From Cytobacillus praedii (GTDB lineage: Bacteria; Bacillota; Bacilli; Bacillales; Cytobacillaceae), in the NCBI RefSeq assembly GCF_001439605.1, contig NZ_LMBX01000001.1, forward strand, positions 1 to 64,000: a DNA stretch of 64,000 bases, in the 5' to 3' direction. This document shows positions 1-8,392 of the stretch, piece by piece. Each line of letters begins with the position of its first letter. The first letter of the stretch is position 1. The notes beneath the pieces are model-generated. The model was not told where the DNA came from. It did no database searches and saw only the letters and a list, made by a program, of their open reading frames with translations. Made by a program: the position numbers and the translations under genes.

Positions 1-1
1 A

Positions 2-46
2 AGCAGGTGGAATTTTATTCGTCGTAAAATTCCACCTGCTTTTTCA
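2..46 (+). terminator. Rho-independent terminator of an upstream gene
   Basis: A 16-bp perfect stem (2-17 with 25-40) with a 7-nt loop is followed by a T-run. It ends a transcription unit that lies left of the window. Confidence 0.85.
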
Positions 47-168
47 TTTCAGAGGTGGGTTTTGTCCCAGCCTCTTTTTGTTTTTTAGGGAAAATAAAAA
101 AAGTTATTGCTTTAAACATAGTTTATATGATATTATAAAAAACGTCGTCATAATAATAGTTTTATTCC

Positions 169-244
169 GAGCCATTAGCTCAGTTGGTAGAGCATCTGAC
201 TTTTAATCAGAGGGTCGAAGGTTCGAGTCCTTCATGGCTCACCA
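169..244 (+). tRNA. tRNA-Lys (TTT)
   Basis: The cloverleaf is complete. The acceptor stem is GAGCCAT (169-175) with ATGGCTC (234-240), the anticodon loop is CTTTTAA with anticodon TTT, and the T-arm carries GGTTCGAGTCC. The CCA end is encoded (242-244). Confidence 0.97.
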
Positions 245-253
245 TTTATAAAT

Positions 254-325
254 GGCCCCTTGGTCAAGCGGTTAAGACACCGCCCTTTCACGGCGGTAAC
301 ACGGGTTCGAATCCCGTAGGGGTCA
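254..325 (+). tRNA. tRNA-Glu (TTC)
   Basis: The acceptor stem is GGCCCCT (254-260) with AGGGGTC (318-324). The anticodon stem-loop is CCGCC-CTTTCAC-GGCGG, giving anticodon TTC. No CCA is encoded. It sits 9 nt after tRNA-Lys and is probably co-transcribed with it. Confidence 0.96.
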
Positions 326-331
326 TGGCGA

Positions 332-390
332 ATGACAGTCAGTAAGCGGCTGGCAAGTACAGCCTCCTTGCTGACTGTCATATTTTATTT
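332..390 (+). terminator. Hairpin terminator after tRNA-Glu
   Basis: A long interrupted stem (ATGACAGTCAG 332-342 with CTGACTGTCAT 371-381, inner GGCTG/CAGCC) is followed by a T-rich tract. It separates the Lys-Glu pair from the tRNA-Phe region. Confidence 0.7.
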
Positions 391-416
391 ATGGCTCAGT
401 AGCTCAGTCGGTAGAG
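391..416 (+). pseudogene. tRNA-Phe 5' fragment (partial duplication)
   Basis: These 26 bases are identical to 526-551, the start of the intact tRNA-Phe gene with two flanking bases. Similarity stops after the D-arm and the sequence becomes unrelated (417-525), so no functional tRNA can form. The 109-bp spacer begins with an imperfect inverted repeat (GATCGC ... GCGATC). This looks like an insertion into the tRNA gene with duplication of its 5' part. Confidence 0.75.
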
Positions 417-527
417 GATCGCTAACATCTATGACTAAGCTCCAGCGGCGATCTGCGAGGAAATTCGTGAGAATTTTTGAGCACAGCTTTGAACTGAAAT
501 CATGAATTAGGTAACTATATTTTATAT

Positions 528-600
528 GGCTCAGTAGCTCAGTCGGTAGAGCAAAGGACTGAAAATCCTTGTGTCGGCGGTTCGATTCCGTCCTGAGCCA
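528..600 (+). tRNA. tRNA-Phe (GAA)
   Basis: The acceptor stem is GGCTCAG (528-534) with CTGAGCC (593-599). The anticodon stem-loop is AAGGA-CTGAAAA-TCCTT, giving anticodon GAA, and the T-loop is GGTTCGATTCC. No CCA is encoded. Confidence 0.96.
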
Positions 601-612
601 TCAAAAATAATG

Positions 613-649
613 AAAAAAGGGAGTGTGATTCAATCATACTCCCTTTTTT
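613..649 (+). terminator. Rho-independent terminator after tRNA-Phe
   Basis: The stem AAGGGAGTGTGAT / ATCATACTCCCTT (617-629 with 633-645) is flanked by an A-run and followed by TTTTTT. Confidence 0.9.
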
Positions 650-665
650 GTTACATAATTGTAAT
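649..665 (+). promoter_or_regulatory. WalR-box-like direct repeat
   Basis: TGTTAC-N5-TGTAAT matches the WalR consensus TGTWAH-N5-TGTWAH at every position. It lies about 340 bp upstream of the M23 endopeptidase start, a kind of gene WalR usually controls. The 666-1006 stretch between them holds no open reading frame that I can support and no riboswitch that I recognise, so it would be a long 5' leader or an unassigned promoter region. Confidence 0.5.
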
Positions 666-1006
666 ATTAGAGAAATTTTGCACCCAGTAGAAGGGCACCT
701 TCCTCGTTTTTCTTAACGTTTTGTACCCCAGTTCAAGAAACATCCGAAAGCCTCGATAAATAGGCATTTTCTCCCTGTTTTTATGATTTATTTTTTCGAC
801 AATTCCTGCTTAATGTGACAACTTTTCATTGGTAAATAGTAATAAAATGTCATCTATTATACATTTTTGTTACATTATGAAGTCTAGTAATCTTAGAAGG
901 GGCTTTTATGATAAAGTAAAGAGGTGAATTTTTACAGAAATCAAAAAATAGTTACATAGCACTATATGAAAGTTTAATTGGTACCGTAGTCTAGGAGGAT
1001 GTAACA

Positions 1007-2479
1007 ATGCAAGATTCAATAAAAAAAATAATAACGTTAAAAAATTATACATATAAGAAAATGACAACAGGGTTTAAAAAGACAGCAATTACAGCAGTGG
1101 CTGTAGCCGCACTCTCGTTTGCAGGAGGTGCTTCTGCCCTAGCAAATGGTGAAAAGCTAACAACTGTTTATTATGTGTACATGAATGATACATACATAGG
1201 AACTGTTTCTGATAAAAGTGTAATTGAAAATATAGTGAATGAAAAATTGTCTGATTCAAAAGATGCCTATAAGACTCTTAGCCTATCTGTAGCGTCCGAG
1301 GTTACATATGTACCAGAGCAGGTTTTTCAAACAAATGCTGCTACGAATGATTCAGAGGTAGCAGAGCAAGTGGTTAAAGAAATCGGTGTTAAGGCAGACG
1401 CATCAGCGCTAGTTATTGACGGAAATCCGGTTGCTTATGTTGAAAATCCAGAAATGGCAAAATCAGTATTAGACCAATTAAAGCTAAAATATGTATCTGA
1501 AGAGCAATTAAAAGCTCTAGAGGCACAAAAGGCCTCTAATAATCCATTACCCCCATTAAAGGAAAATGAAACCCGTTTAGTAGACGTTCGTCTATCAAAA
1601 GAAGTGGCAGTTTCTAATGAGCAAATTGAACCAGGGAAAATATTATCAGTTGCGGATGCGATTAAGCTCCTTGATAAAGGTTCAGTAGAAGAAGTGAAAT
1701 ATAAAGTTAAAGAAGGGGATGTGCTTGGAGGAATTGCCCATGCGCACAACCTTGAAATCAAACAGCTGCTTGCCATTAATCCTGGGTTAACGGAGGATTC
1801 ACTTCTTCAAATTGATCAGGAAGTAAACGTTACTGTTTTGAAACCTTATGTACAAGTGGTAGTTGAAAAGGAATATTTTGCTAAGGAACAGGTTCCATTT
1901 GAAAAAGAGGTTGTTGAAGACTCCTCTATGCTTAAAGGAGATACAAAGGTTAAACAAGAAGGTAAAGATGGCATGCGTGCGGCAACCTATCATATCTCTG
2001 AACAAAATGGCCAAGTCATTACAAAGAAACTGGAAAAAGAAGAGATTCTTCAAGAGCCAGTTAAACATATTGTAGTGAAAGGGACAAAAGTGGTTCCATC
2101 TCGTGGAGAAGGAAGCTTTATTTGGCCAGCAAATGGCGGATATATTTCCAGTAAGGTTGGACATCGCTGGGGAAGAATGCACAAGGGAATTGACATTGCC
2201 AGACCGAGCAATCGCACGATTAAGGCGGCCGATAATGGAGTAATCGTATCAGCTGGCTATGATGGAAGCTTTGGAAATAAGATTGTCATTGACCATAATA
2301 ATGGCTACAAAACAATCTATGCTCATCTTTCATCTATTGATGTAAATGTTGGCCAAACTGTTTCGAAGGGTTCAAAAATCGGTGTCATGGGCTCTACTGG
2401 AAACTCAACAGGCGTTCATCTGCACTTTGAAGTTTACAAAAATGGAGAATTGCAAAATCCATTAAATTATATTCGCTAA
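1007..2479 (+). CDS. M23 family peptidoglycan endopeptidase with LysM and G5 domains
   Basis: This is a secreted murein hydrolase of 490 aa. A basic N-terminus with a hydrophobic segment at about residues 28-46 acts as signal or anchor. A LysM-type peptidoglycan-binding domain follows at about 232-280, a G5-like domain at about 285-360 and a C-terminal M23 zinc endopeptidase at about 370-490. The HKGID and HLHFE motifs of lysostaphin/LytM-type enzymes supply zinc ligands. The start is fixed by AGGAGG at 993-998, 8 nt before the ATG. It lies just upstream of walRK, which governs cell-wall hydrolases, and the perfect WalR box at 649-665 suggests WalR control. The exact bond cleaved is not readable from sequence. 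Confidence 0.93.
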   Translation: MQDSIKKIITLKNYTYKKMTTGFKKTAITAVAVAALSFAGGASALANGEKLTTVYYVYMNDTYIGTVSDKSVIENIVNEKLSDSKDAYKTLSLSVASEVTYVPEQVFQTNAATNDSEVAEQVVKEIGVKADASALVIDGNPVAYVENPEMAKSVLDQLKLKYVSEEQLKALEAQKASNNPLPPLKENETRLVDVRLSKEVAVSNEQIEPGKILSVADAIKLLDKGSVEEVKYKVKEGDVLGGIAHAHNLEIKQLLAINPGLTEDSLLQIDQEVNVTVLKPYVQVVVEKEYFAKEQVPFEKEVVEDSSMLKGDTKVKQEGKDGMRAATYHISEQNGQVITKKLEKEEILQEPVKHIVVKGTKVVPSRGEGSFIWPANGGYISSKVGHRWGRMHKGIDIARPSNRTIKAADNGVIVSAGYDGSFGNKIVIDHNNGYKTIYAHLSSIDVNVGQTVSKGSKIGVMGSTGNSTGVHLHFEVYKNGELQNPLNYIR

Positions 2480-2492
2480 AAAGTCGACAAAA

Positions 2493-2524
2493 AGTCTCTA
2501 GTGCAGCATGCTAGAGATTTTTTT
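2493..2524 (+). terminator. Terminator of the M23 gene
   Basis: Stem TCTCTAG (2495-2501) / CTAGAGA (2511-2517) followed by seven T. Confidence 0.85.
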
Positions 2525-2568
2525 GCTATTTCTATTTGAAAGAAATGAATAGCATCTATGAATCAAAC

Positions 2569-2585
2569 TGTAACATCTTTCTAAT
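2569..2585 (+). promoter_or_regulatory. Weak WalR-box-like element upstream of walR
   Basis: TGTAAC-N5-TCTAAT differs from the WalR consensus at one position (C for G in the second half). It lies about 100 bp before walR and could serve autoregulation. It may also be chance in AT-rich DNA. Confidence 0.3.
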
Positions 2586-2687
2586 ACGTGTATTCTGATT
2601 TATAAAATGGTAAAGTAAAAGTGAGAATATATATGAATCATTTAAAATCTACTTCCTTCAAATAATCGATTGGAAAAGGAGCGCCAT

Positions 2688-3398
2688 ATGGAGAAAAAAA
2701 TTCTTGTTGTAGACGATGAAAAACCAATTGCTGATATTTTGCAATTTAACTTAAAGAAAGAGGGCTATGAAGTTTTCTGTTCTTATGATGGAAACGATGC
2801 TCTGGACAAAGTGGAGGAAATTAAACCTGACCTTATTCTGCTTGATATTATGCTTCCGCTAAGGGATGGGATTGAGGTTTGCCGAGAGGTTAGAAAAAAG
2901 TACGATATGCCAATTATTATGCTGACTGCAAAGGATTCTGAGATTGATAAGGTCATCGGGCTTGAACTAGGGGCAGATGATTACGTAACGAAGCCTTTTA
3001 GTACGAGAGAGCTGATTGCGCGTATTAAAGCGAATCTAAGACGTCATCAGCAAATCACTGCAAACGCGGTGGAGGAGGATGAGTCGAATGAAATTACAGT
3101 AGGTTCTCTTACCATTCATCCAGACGCCTATATCGTTTCTAAACGGGGAGAGACCATCGAGCTGACACACCGTGAATTCGAGCTCCTCCATTATTTGGCT
3201 AAGCATATTGGACAAGTAATGACAAGAGAACATCTTTTACAAACAGTTTGGGGCTATGATTATTATGGCGATGTACGAACAGTTGACGTAACCGTTAGAC
3301 GACTTCGAGAAAAAATTGAAGATAACCCGAGTCATCCTACTTGGATTGTTACAAGAAGAGGAGTAGGGTATTACTTGCGAAATCCTGAACAGGAGTAA
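2688..3398 (+). CDS. walR: Response regulator WalR (YycF)
   Basis: OmpR/PhoB-family response regulator of the essential cell-wall two-component system. The receiver domain spans about residues 1-120 with the acidic pocket DD (9-10), phospho-acceptor D53 in LLDIMLP and the conserved K of VTKPF. The C-terminal winged helix (about 135-235) ends in the near-invariant WalR stretch [14 protein letters not shown] start at ATG 2688, giving [12 protein letters not shown] as in known WalR proteins. AAGGAG at 2676-2681 is well spaced for it, and an upstream in-frame start at 2670 has no such site. First gene of the walRKHIJ operon; walK follows after 9 nt. Confidence 0.98.
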   Translation: MEKKILVVDDEKPIADILQFNLKKEGYEVFCSYDGNDALDKVEEIKPDLILLDIMLPLRDGIEVCREVRKKYDMPIIMLTAKDSEIDKVIGLELGADDYVTKPFSTRELIARIKANLRRHQQITANAVEEDESNEITVGSLTIHPDAYIVSKRGETIELTHREFELLHYLAKHIGQVMTREHLLQTVWGYDYYGDVRTVDVTVRRLREKIEDNPSHPTWIVTRRGVGYYLRNPEQE

Positions 3399-3407
3399 GG
3401 AGCATCA

Positions 3408-5234
3408 ATGAAAAAAGTTGGCTTTTTCCGTTCGATCCACCTTAAATTTGTCATTATTTATGTCCTATTAATCTTGATTGCCATGCAGATTATTGGTGTT
3501 TACTTTGTGCGGCAATTAGAGTTTACATTAAAGGATAATTTTAAAACAACGATTCAAGACCGTGTGAATTTGCTTGCCTATTATCTTGAAGAACAAATGA
3601 CGAAGGTTCGTCTTCCTGATGATGAGACTACAGAAGAAGAAGACGTTTATAAATTACTGAGAGACTTCTACTCACCTGATATTACAGAGGTAAGCGTCAT
3701 TGATGATTCACTGAAGATTCTTGGAACATCTGATCCCGATAATCAGGGGGTTGTTACACAGCGGACAACAGATACTCTTATTAGGATGACTCTTGCGACT
3801 GCCCAGCAATCAAGCGAGGATCGGATTGACCGCAGAGGAAACCGTATCTGGGTATTAGTCACACCAATTAAGCATAATGGGGAAGTAAAGGGAGCTATTT
3901 ATTCAGTTGCAAAAATAGAAACCGTTTTTCAGCAAATGAGACAAATCAATAATATTTTTATAACTGGTACAGCCATAGCACTTGCCATTACTGCTGTTTT
4001 AGGTGTTCTTTTGGCACAAACAATCACAAGGCCAATGTCAGATATGAGAAGGCAGGCACTTGCGATGGCTAAAGGGAACTTTTCGCGTAAGGTTAAGGTT
4101 TATGGGTATGATGAAATTGGCCAGCTCGCGATGACATTTAATAACCTAACGAAAAAACTGCAGGAAGCACAGGCAACAACAGAAGGGGAACGACGAAAGC
4201 TGTCCTCGGTACTCTCCTATATGACGGATGGGGTTATTGCAACTGATCGGAAGGGACGAGTCATTTTAATTAATGAACCAGCAGCAGAAATGCTGAATGT
4301 TTCACGTGAAACAGTCTTGTCCTCACCAATTGTCACGCTCCTTGGTCTGGAAGATGATTACACCTTTGATGAACTGCTTGCTGAACGGGATTCAGTCATT
4401 TTAGATTATAGCGGACCATCAAATACGTTAATATTACGGGCCAACTTCTCTGTTATCCAAAAGGAAACGGGATTTGTCAATGGTCTTATTACCGTCCTGC
4501 ATGATATTACAGAGCAAGAAAAAATTGATATGGAGCGCCGGGAATTTGTAGCAAATGTTTCTCATGAACTAAGAACCCCATTAACGACGATGAGAAGCTA
4601 TTTAGAAGCACTAGCTGATGGTGCATGGCAGGATAAGGAGATTGCACCAAACTTTTTAGAAGTCACCCAAACTGAGACGGAACGGATGATTCGTCTTGTG
4701 AATGACTTGCTGCAGTTATCAAAAATGGATAGCAAGGATTACCGTCTGACAAAAGAATGGATTGATATTATTTCCTTCTATAATCGGATCATCGATCGAT
4801 TTGAATTAACAAAGCAACGAAATGTTATTTTTGATCGGAGACTTCCTGTTCATGCCGCATTTGTTGAGATTGATGCGGACAAGCTTACACAGGTGCTTGA
4901 TAATATCATATCCAACGCACTGAAGTACTCACCAGAAGGCGGCAAAATTACATTCCGTGTTGAGGAAAAGCTAGATATGATTATTGTGAGCGTTTCTGAC
5001 CAAGGAGTGGGGATACCGAAAGAAAATATTGAAAAAATATTTGACAGATTTTATCGAGTCGACAAAGCAAGAACTAGAAAATTGGGCGGTACAGGTCTTG
5101 GTCTAGCAATTGCTAAGGAAATGGTTGAAGCACATGGCGGTGAAATATGGGCAATCAGTAAAGAGGGGAAAGGGACAACGATATTTTTCAGCCTGCCTTA
5201 TGATGCTCGCACTGAAGAGGATGATTGGGAATGA
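3408..5234 (+). CDS. walK: Sensor histidine kinase WalK (YycG)
   Basis: Membrane sensor kinase that phosphorylates WalR, 608 aa, close to the usual length of about 610. In order: TM1 (about 11-34), an extracytoplasmic PAS-like sensor loop, TM2 (about 184-206), HAMP, a cytoplasmic PAS domain (about 262-370), HisKA with phospho-accepting H386 in VSHELRTPL, and HATPase_c with the N-box DNIISNALKYS and the glycine box GGTGLGLAI. Expected at the division septum, where it monitors wall synthesis. Its coding sequence contains a perfect 16-bp parS site at 4298-4313. The last codons overlap walH (ATGA). Confidence 0.98.
   Translation: MKKVGFFRSIHLKFVIIYVLLILIAMQIIGVYFVRQLEFTLKDNFKTTIQDRVNLLAYYLEEQMTKVRLPDDETTEEEDVYKLLRDFYSPDITEVSVIDDSLKILGTSDPDNQGVVTQRTTDTLIRMTLATAQQSSEDRIDRRGNRIWVLVTPIKHNGEVKGAIYSVAKIETVFQQMRQINNIFITGTAIALAITAVLGVLLAQTITRPMSDMRRQALAMAKGNFSRKVKVYGYDEIGQLAMTFNNLTKKLQEAQATTEGERRKLSSVLSYMTDGVIATDRKGRVILINEPAAEMLNVSRETVLSSPIVTLLGLEDDYTFDELLAERDSVILDYSGPSNTLILRANFSVIQKETGFVNGLITVLHDITEQEKIDMERREFVANVSHELRTPLTTMRSYLEALADGAWQDKEIAPNFLEVTQTETERMIRLVNDLLQLSKMDSKDYRLTKEWIDIISFYNRIIDRFELTKQRNVIFDRRLPVHAAFVEIDADKLTQVLDNIISNALKYSPEGGKITFRVEEKLDMIIVSVSDQGVGIPKENIEKIFDRFYRVDKARTRKLGGTGLGLAIAKEMVEAHGGEIWAISKEGKGTTIFFSLPYDARTEEDDWE
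4298..4313. other. parS centromere site inside walK
   Basis: TGTTTCACGTGAAACA is a perfect 16-bp palindrome equal to the Bacillus parS consensus, the loading site for ParB/Spo0J. Bacillus chromosomes carry several parS copies close to oriC, often within genes, so this fixes the window near the origin. Confidence 0.92.
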
Positions 5235-6568
5235 CATATGAAAATATTAAATCGGTCATATTAGTCATTTTAGTCTGTTTTAGTATTTTATTGACTTGGA
5301 GTATTTGGACATACCAGCCAAATTTAGAAGTGATTGAGAAGCAAAATACGGTTGAAAAAGTAGCGATAAGTGACAAAAAGGAAGTTGCAGAAATTGTTAG
5401 GCCTGATCGGATTTTCTATCATCTTGATAAAGAAAAGCATTTCGGAACAGTTAATATTAATGAAATTAATAAGGTGATAGCTGAAATAAGCAGATGGAAC
5501 TTTGCTGACTTTGAGAATATTTCAGGTGGAATAGGCAGTTATCCCGCCTTTATCCATAATTCAGGAAAAGCAGTTATTGAATTTCCAGATTTAGTTCCGA
5601 TCTATCTTTATCGGTCAATAATTGATATAAAAGATAAAAAATTGCCTAATTTTCAATTTGATCGCATTGTTATTGATATCGGCGGAACGCAGAAGGAACA
5701 AAGCTATGTCTATTTTATATCTTCTAAAGAAAAAAAGGCCTATAGAAGTCACGTTGCTTCATCCTTCGTCCATAATTTTAATAATATGTTCTTTAAAAAT
5801 GTGGAATACAATTTAAGTTATTCTTCCTATTTTCCATATAAAGTTTCTGAGGAGCAAGTGCTCTTTTTGCCGTCTAATGAAACAAAAATATTAAGGTATC
5901 AATATGTATCCAACCCATTAGACCCTGAAAAGTATAAGAACGCTTTATTTAAAGATCCGAGCGTGGTTCAGAAGAATTATCAGTCTTCAGGTTCAGGGGT
6001 AGAGTTTAAAGATTATTCAAGTCTGATGAGGGTGGATTATGATAAAAATATACTATCATATGTGAACCCTGTAGAAAGCAATGATCACCAGTTCCCTTCA
6101 GATAATCTCTTAAAAAGAAGTATTGATTTTGTCAATGAACATGGCGGCTGGACAGGAAATTATCAATATGTGAATATTGATGAATCGAATCATCGAGTAT
6201 TGTTCCGCCTTTATGAGAATAATGGGTATCCCGTGTTTAGTGATGAGAACGGAATATCCGAAATAAGCCATACTTGGGGACAAAATGAAATCCTGGAGTA
6301 TTCCCGCAGTAATTTTTCTTTTGGCATTCAAGCGTCAGATGCATCAGAAACAATTCTGCGTTCTGGTGAAGAGGCAGTAGAATGGCTAGAAAAAAAAGAG
6401 GGCATTCATATTAATCAGCTGCAGGATATGGCAATAGGATATACGATGACAAAGGATTTGCACACTCGATTAGTGTATCTTGAACCAGATTGGTACTATC
6501 AATACAATGATACATGGAATAAAATTTCCTTTGAAGAAATAGGAGGGGGCAATCATGGATTGGAGTAA
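5231..6568 (+). CDS. walH: WalK regulatory protein WalH (YycH)
   Basis: Membrane-anchored negative regulator of WalK. One N-terminal transmembrane helix (about 8-27) precedes a large extracytoplasmic region of YycH type. Family members form a complex with WalI and WalK and restrain kinase activity. I choose ATG 5231, which overlaps the walK stop as ATGA and has GAGG about 10 nt upstream, over TTG 5225. The 445 aa fit the family (about 455). It overlaps walI by 14 nt, which suggests translational coupling. Confidence 0.95.
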   Translation: MTYENIKSVILVILVCFSILLTWSIWTYQPNLEVIEKQNTVEKVAISDKKEVAEIVRPDRIFYHLDKEKHFGTVNINEINKVIAEISRWNFADFENISGGIGSYPAFIHNSGKAVIEFPDLVPIYLYRSIIDIKDKKLPNFQFDRIVIDIGGTQKEQSYVYFISSKEKKAYRSHVASSFVHNFNNMFFKNVEYNLSYSSYFPYKVSEEQVLFLPSNETKILRYQYVSNPLDPEKYKNALFKDPSVVQKNYQSSGSGVEFKDYSSLMRVDYDKNILSYVNPVESNDHQFPSDNLLKRSIDFVNEHGGWTGNYQYVNIDESNHRVLFRLYENNGYPVFSDENGISEISHTWGQNEILEYSRSNFSFGIQASDASETILRSGEEAVEWLEKKEGIHINQLQDMAIGYTMTKDLHTRLVYLEPDWYYQYNDTWNKISFEEIGGGNHGLE

Positions 6569-7358
6569 AATTAAAACAATCTTTATATTGACCTTCCTTG
6601 TGCTCAACATCTACTTAATGTATGAGTTCTTTAAATTAAAGGATTCAACAAGTCAATATGAATTTATTGTGGAGCCATCATTTGATAAAAGACTGAAAGC
6701 TGATGAAATTCAGTATGATGAGCTTCCAAAAAATTATCAAAAAGATAACTATTTAAGTGCGAAGCCTAAAAACTTCACAAGCGATGAGGGACTGGATGAT
6801 CCAAAGCTAAAAGGACAGCAAGTGACAGTCAATGATGGCTTGGTTTTAGCTGCTACACTTGATAAGCCATATGAGTTAAGTGATAAATTAGACACATCAG
6901 AGATCAACTCATTTGTTAAAAACCATGTACTATACGGCGATCAATACCGCTTCTGGGGAAAAGATGAGAATAAAATTACCTATTACCAGAAGTTCAAGGA
7001 CAAAGTTTTTTATAAAAATATTAGCGGGGAATTAACCATTTGGCTGAACACTGAAAATAATGATATTGTTTCTTATCAGCAGACAATGCTAGAAAATATC
7101 GAAGAGCGTTCTGAAAAGGAAAAAATAATTCAGCCCCTTAAAGCCATTGAAACATTGTATGAAAAGGGCGCCTTAAAGCCAAAAAGCAAAATAACAAAAG
7201 TTGAGCTAGGTTATGTTACCTTTGTTCATACAGGTACATCCCAGGTGCTGACGCCAGCTTGGCGCTTCGTCATTAATGATGAAGAGAATTTATTTGTCCA
7301 TGCGATCGAGGGGCAGATTATGCAATTAAACAACGAAGAGAAAAAAATAGTGGAGTGA
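6555..7358 (+). CDS. walI: WalK regulatory protein WalI (YycI)
   Basis: Partner of WalH in controlling WalK. The 267-aa protein has an N-terminal transmembrane helix (about 7-25) after MDWSKIKTIF, then an extracytoplasmic domain resembling YycH. AGGAGG at 6541-6546 gives a strong ribosome binding site 8 nt before the ATG. It sits between walH and walJ, as in Bacillus and Staphylococcus. Confidence 0.95.
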   Translation: MDWSKIKTIFILTFLVLNIYLMYEFFKLKDSTSQYEFIVEPSFDKRLKADEIQYDELPKNYQKDNYLSAKPKNFTSDEGLDDPKLKGQQVTVNDGLVLAATLDKPYELSDKLDTSEINSFVKNHVLYGDQYRFWGKDENKITYYQKFKDKVFYKNISGELTIWLNTENNDIVSYQQTMLENIEERSEKEKIIQPLKAIETLYEKGALKPKSKITKVELGYVTFVHTGTSQVLTPAWRFVINDEENLFVHAIEGQIMQLNNEEKKIVE

Positions 7359-7364
7359 GAGAAT

Positions 7365-8159
7365 ATGTCCTTGCAATTTAGTGTTCTCGCAAGCGGAAGT
7401 ACCGGGAATGCGATCTATGTTGAGACAGAGGATCATTCATTTTTGGTTGATGCTGGTCTAAGCGGGAAACAGATGGAAGCCCTATTTCAAAAAATTGACC
7501 GGGATATGGGGAAGCTCTCAGGCATTTTAGTTACACATGAGCATAGTGATCATATTAAAGGTGTCGGGATCGTTGCTAGAAAGTATAAATTGCCTGTGTA
7601 TGCAAACGAGAAAACATGGCAGGCTATGGATGGATTAATTGGACAAGTACCTGTTGAGCAGAAGTTTGTTTTTAATATGGAAACCGTAAAGACGTTCGGT
7701 TCTTTAGATATTGAATCATTTGGTGTTTCCCATGATGCCGCAGATCCGATGTTCTATGTTTTTCATCATGGAGAGAAGAAAGTTGTTATTATTACTGATA
7801 CAGGATATGTAAGTGACCGAATGAAAGGGCTTATCTCCAATGCGGATGCATATGTATTTGAAAGCAATCATGATGTGCAAATGCTTAGAATGGGAAGATA
7901 TCCATGGAGTATTAAGCGAAGAATTTTAAGCGATGTGGGCCATGTCTCTAATGAGGATGCGGCGATTGCCATGAGTGAAGTAGCTGGAGATCGAACAAAG
8001 CGCATATATTTGGCTCATTTAAGTCAGGATAATAATATGAAGGATTTAGCGAGAATGGCTGTTGCACAAACACTTGAAGGCAGAGGAATTAGAGTAGGAG
8101 AACAATTCGACCTGTTTGATACAGACCCGAAAATTCCAACTGCTTTAACAGCGGTTTAA
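7365..8159 (+). CDS. walJ: Metallo-beta-lactamase-fold exonuclease WalJ (YycJ)
   Basis: MBL-fold phosphodiesterase, 264 aa. The metal-binding motif THEHSDH is at residues 57-63 and further conserved His/Asp residues follow ([25 protein letters not shown]). B. subtilis YycJ is a 5'-3' DNA exonuclease linked to mismatch repair. It is the last gene of the wal operon, 6 nt after walI, and a terminator follows. Confidence 0.95.
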   Translation: MSLQFSVLASGSTGNAIYVETEDHSFLVDAGLSGKQMEALFQKIDRDMGKLSGILVTHEHSDHIKGVGIVARKYKLPVYANEKTWQAMDGLIGQVPVEQKFVFNMETVKTFGSLDIESFGVSHDAADPMFYVFHHGEKKVVIITDTGYVSDRMKGLISNADAYVFESNHDVQMLRMGRYPWSIKRRILSDVGHVSNEDAAIAMSEVAGDRTKRIYLAHLSQDNNMKDLARMAVAQTLEGRGIRVGEQFDLFDTDPKIPTALTAV

Positions 8160-8163
8160 TAGA

Positions 8164-8197
8164 ATGGGCATCGCTTAAGGCGATGCTCATTTTTTTT
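8164..8197 (+). terminator. Terminator of the wal operon
   Basis: ATGGGCATCGC (8164-8174) pairs with GCGATGCTCAT (8180-8190) with one G-T pair, followed by seven T. Confidence 0.9.
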
Positions 8198-8392
8198 AAC
8201 AAAATTCATCAAACTTATGAACAAAGTCGTAAGTTTGATAATTCCGGCTGCATTTTTCTTAGCTTATTAAAATAGAGGGAGTATAATAATGGGTAAGAAG
8301 GAAGAATAAATTCTAGGACTAATAATGACATAAAGGAAACATTTAGCTCTCTCATTCATTAATCTGAAAGGAAAAGAAAGGACTGGTGCAGT

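Noticed and set aside
666-1006. Riboswitch (for example of c-di-AMP type) before the M23 gene
   Set aside because: The conserved core sequences of that class are not found.
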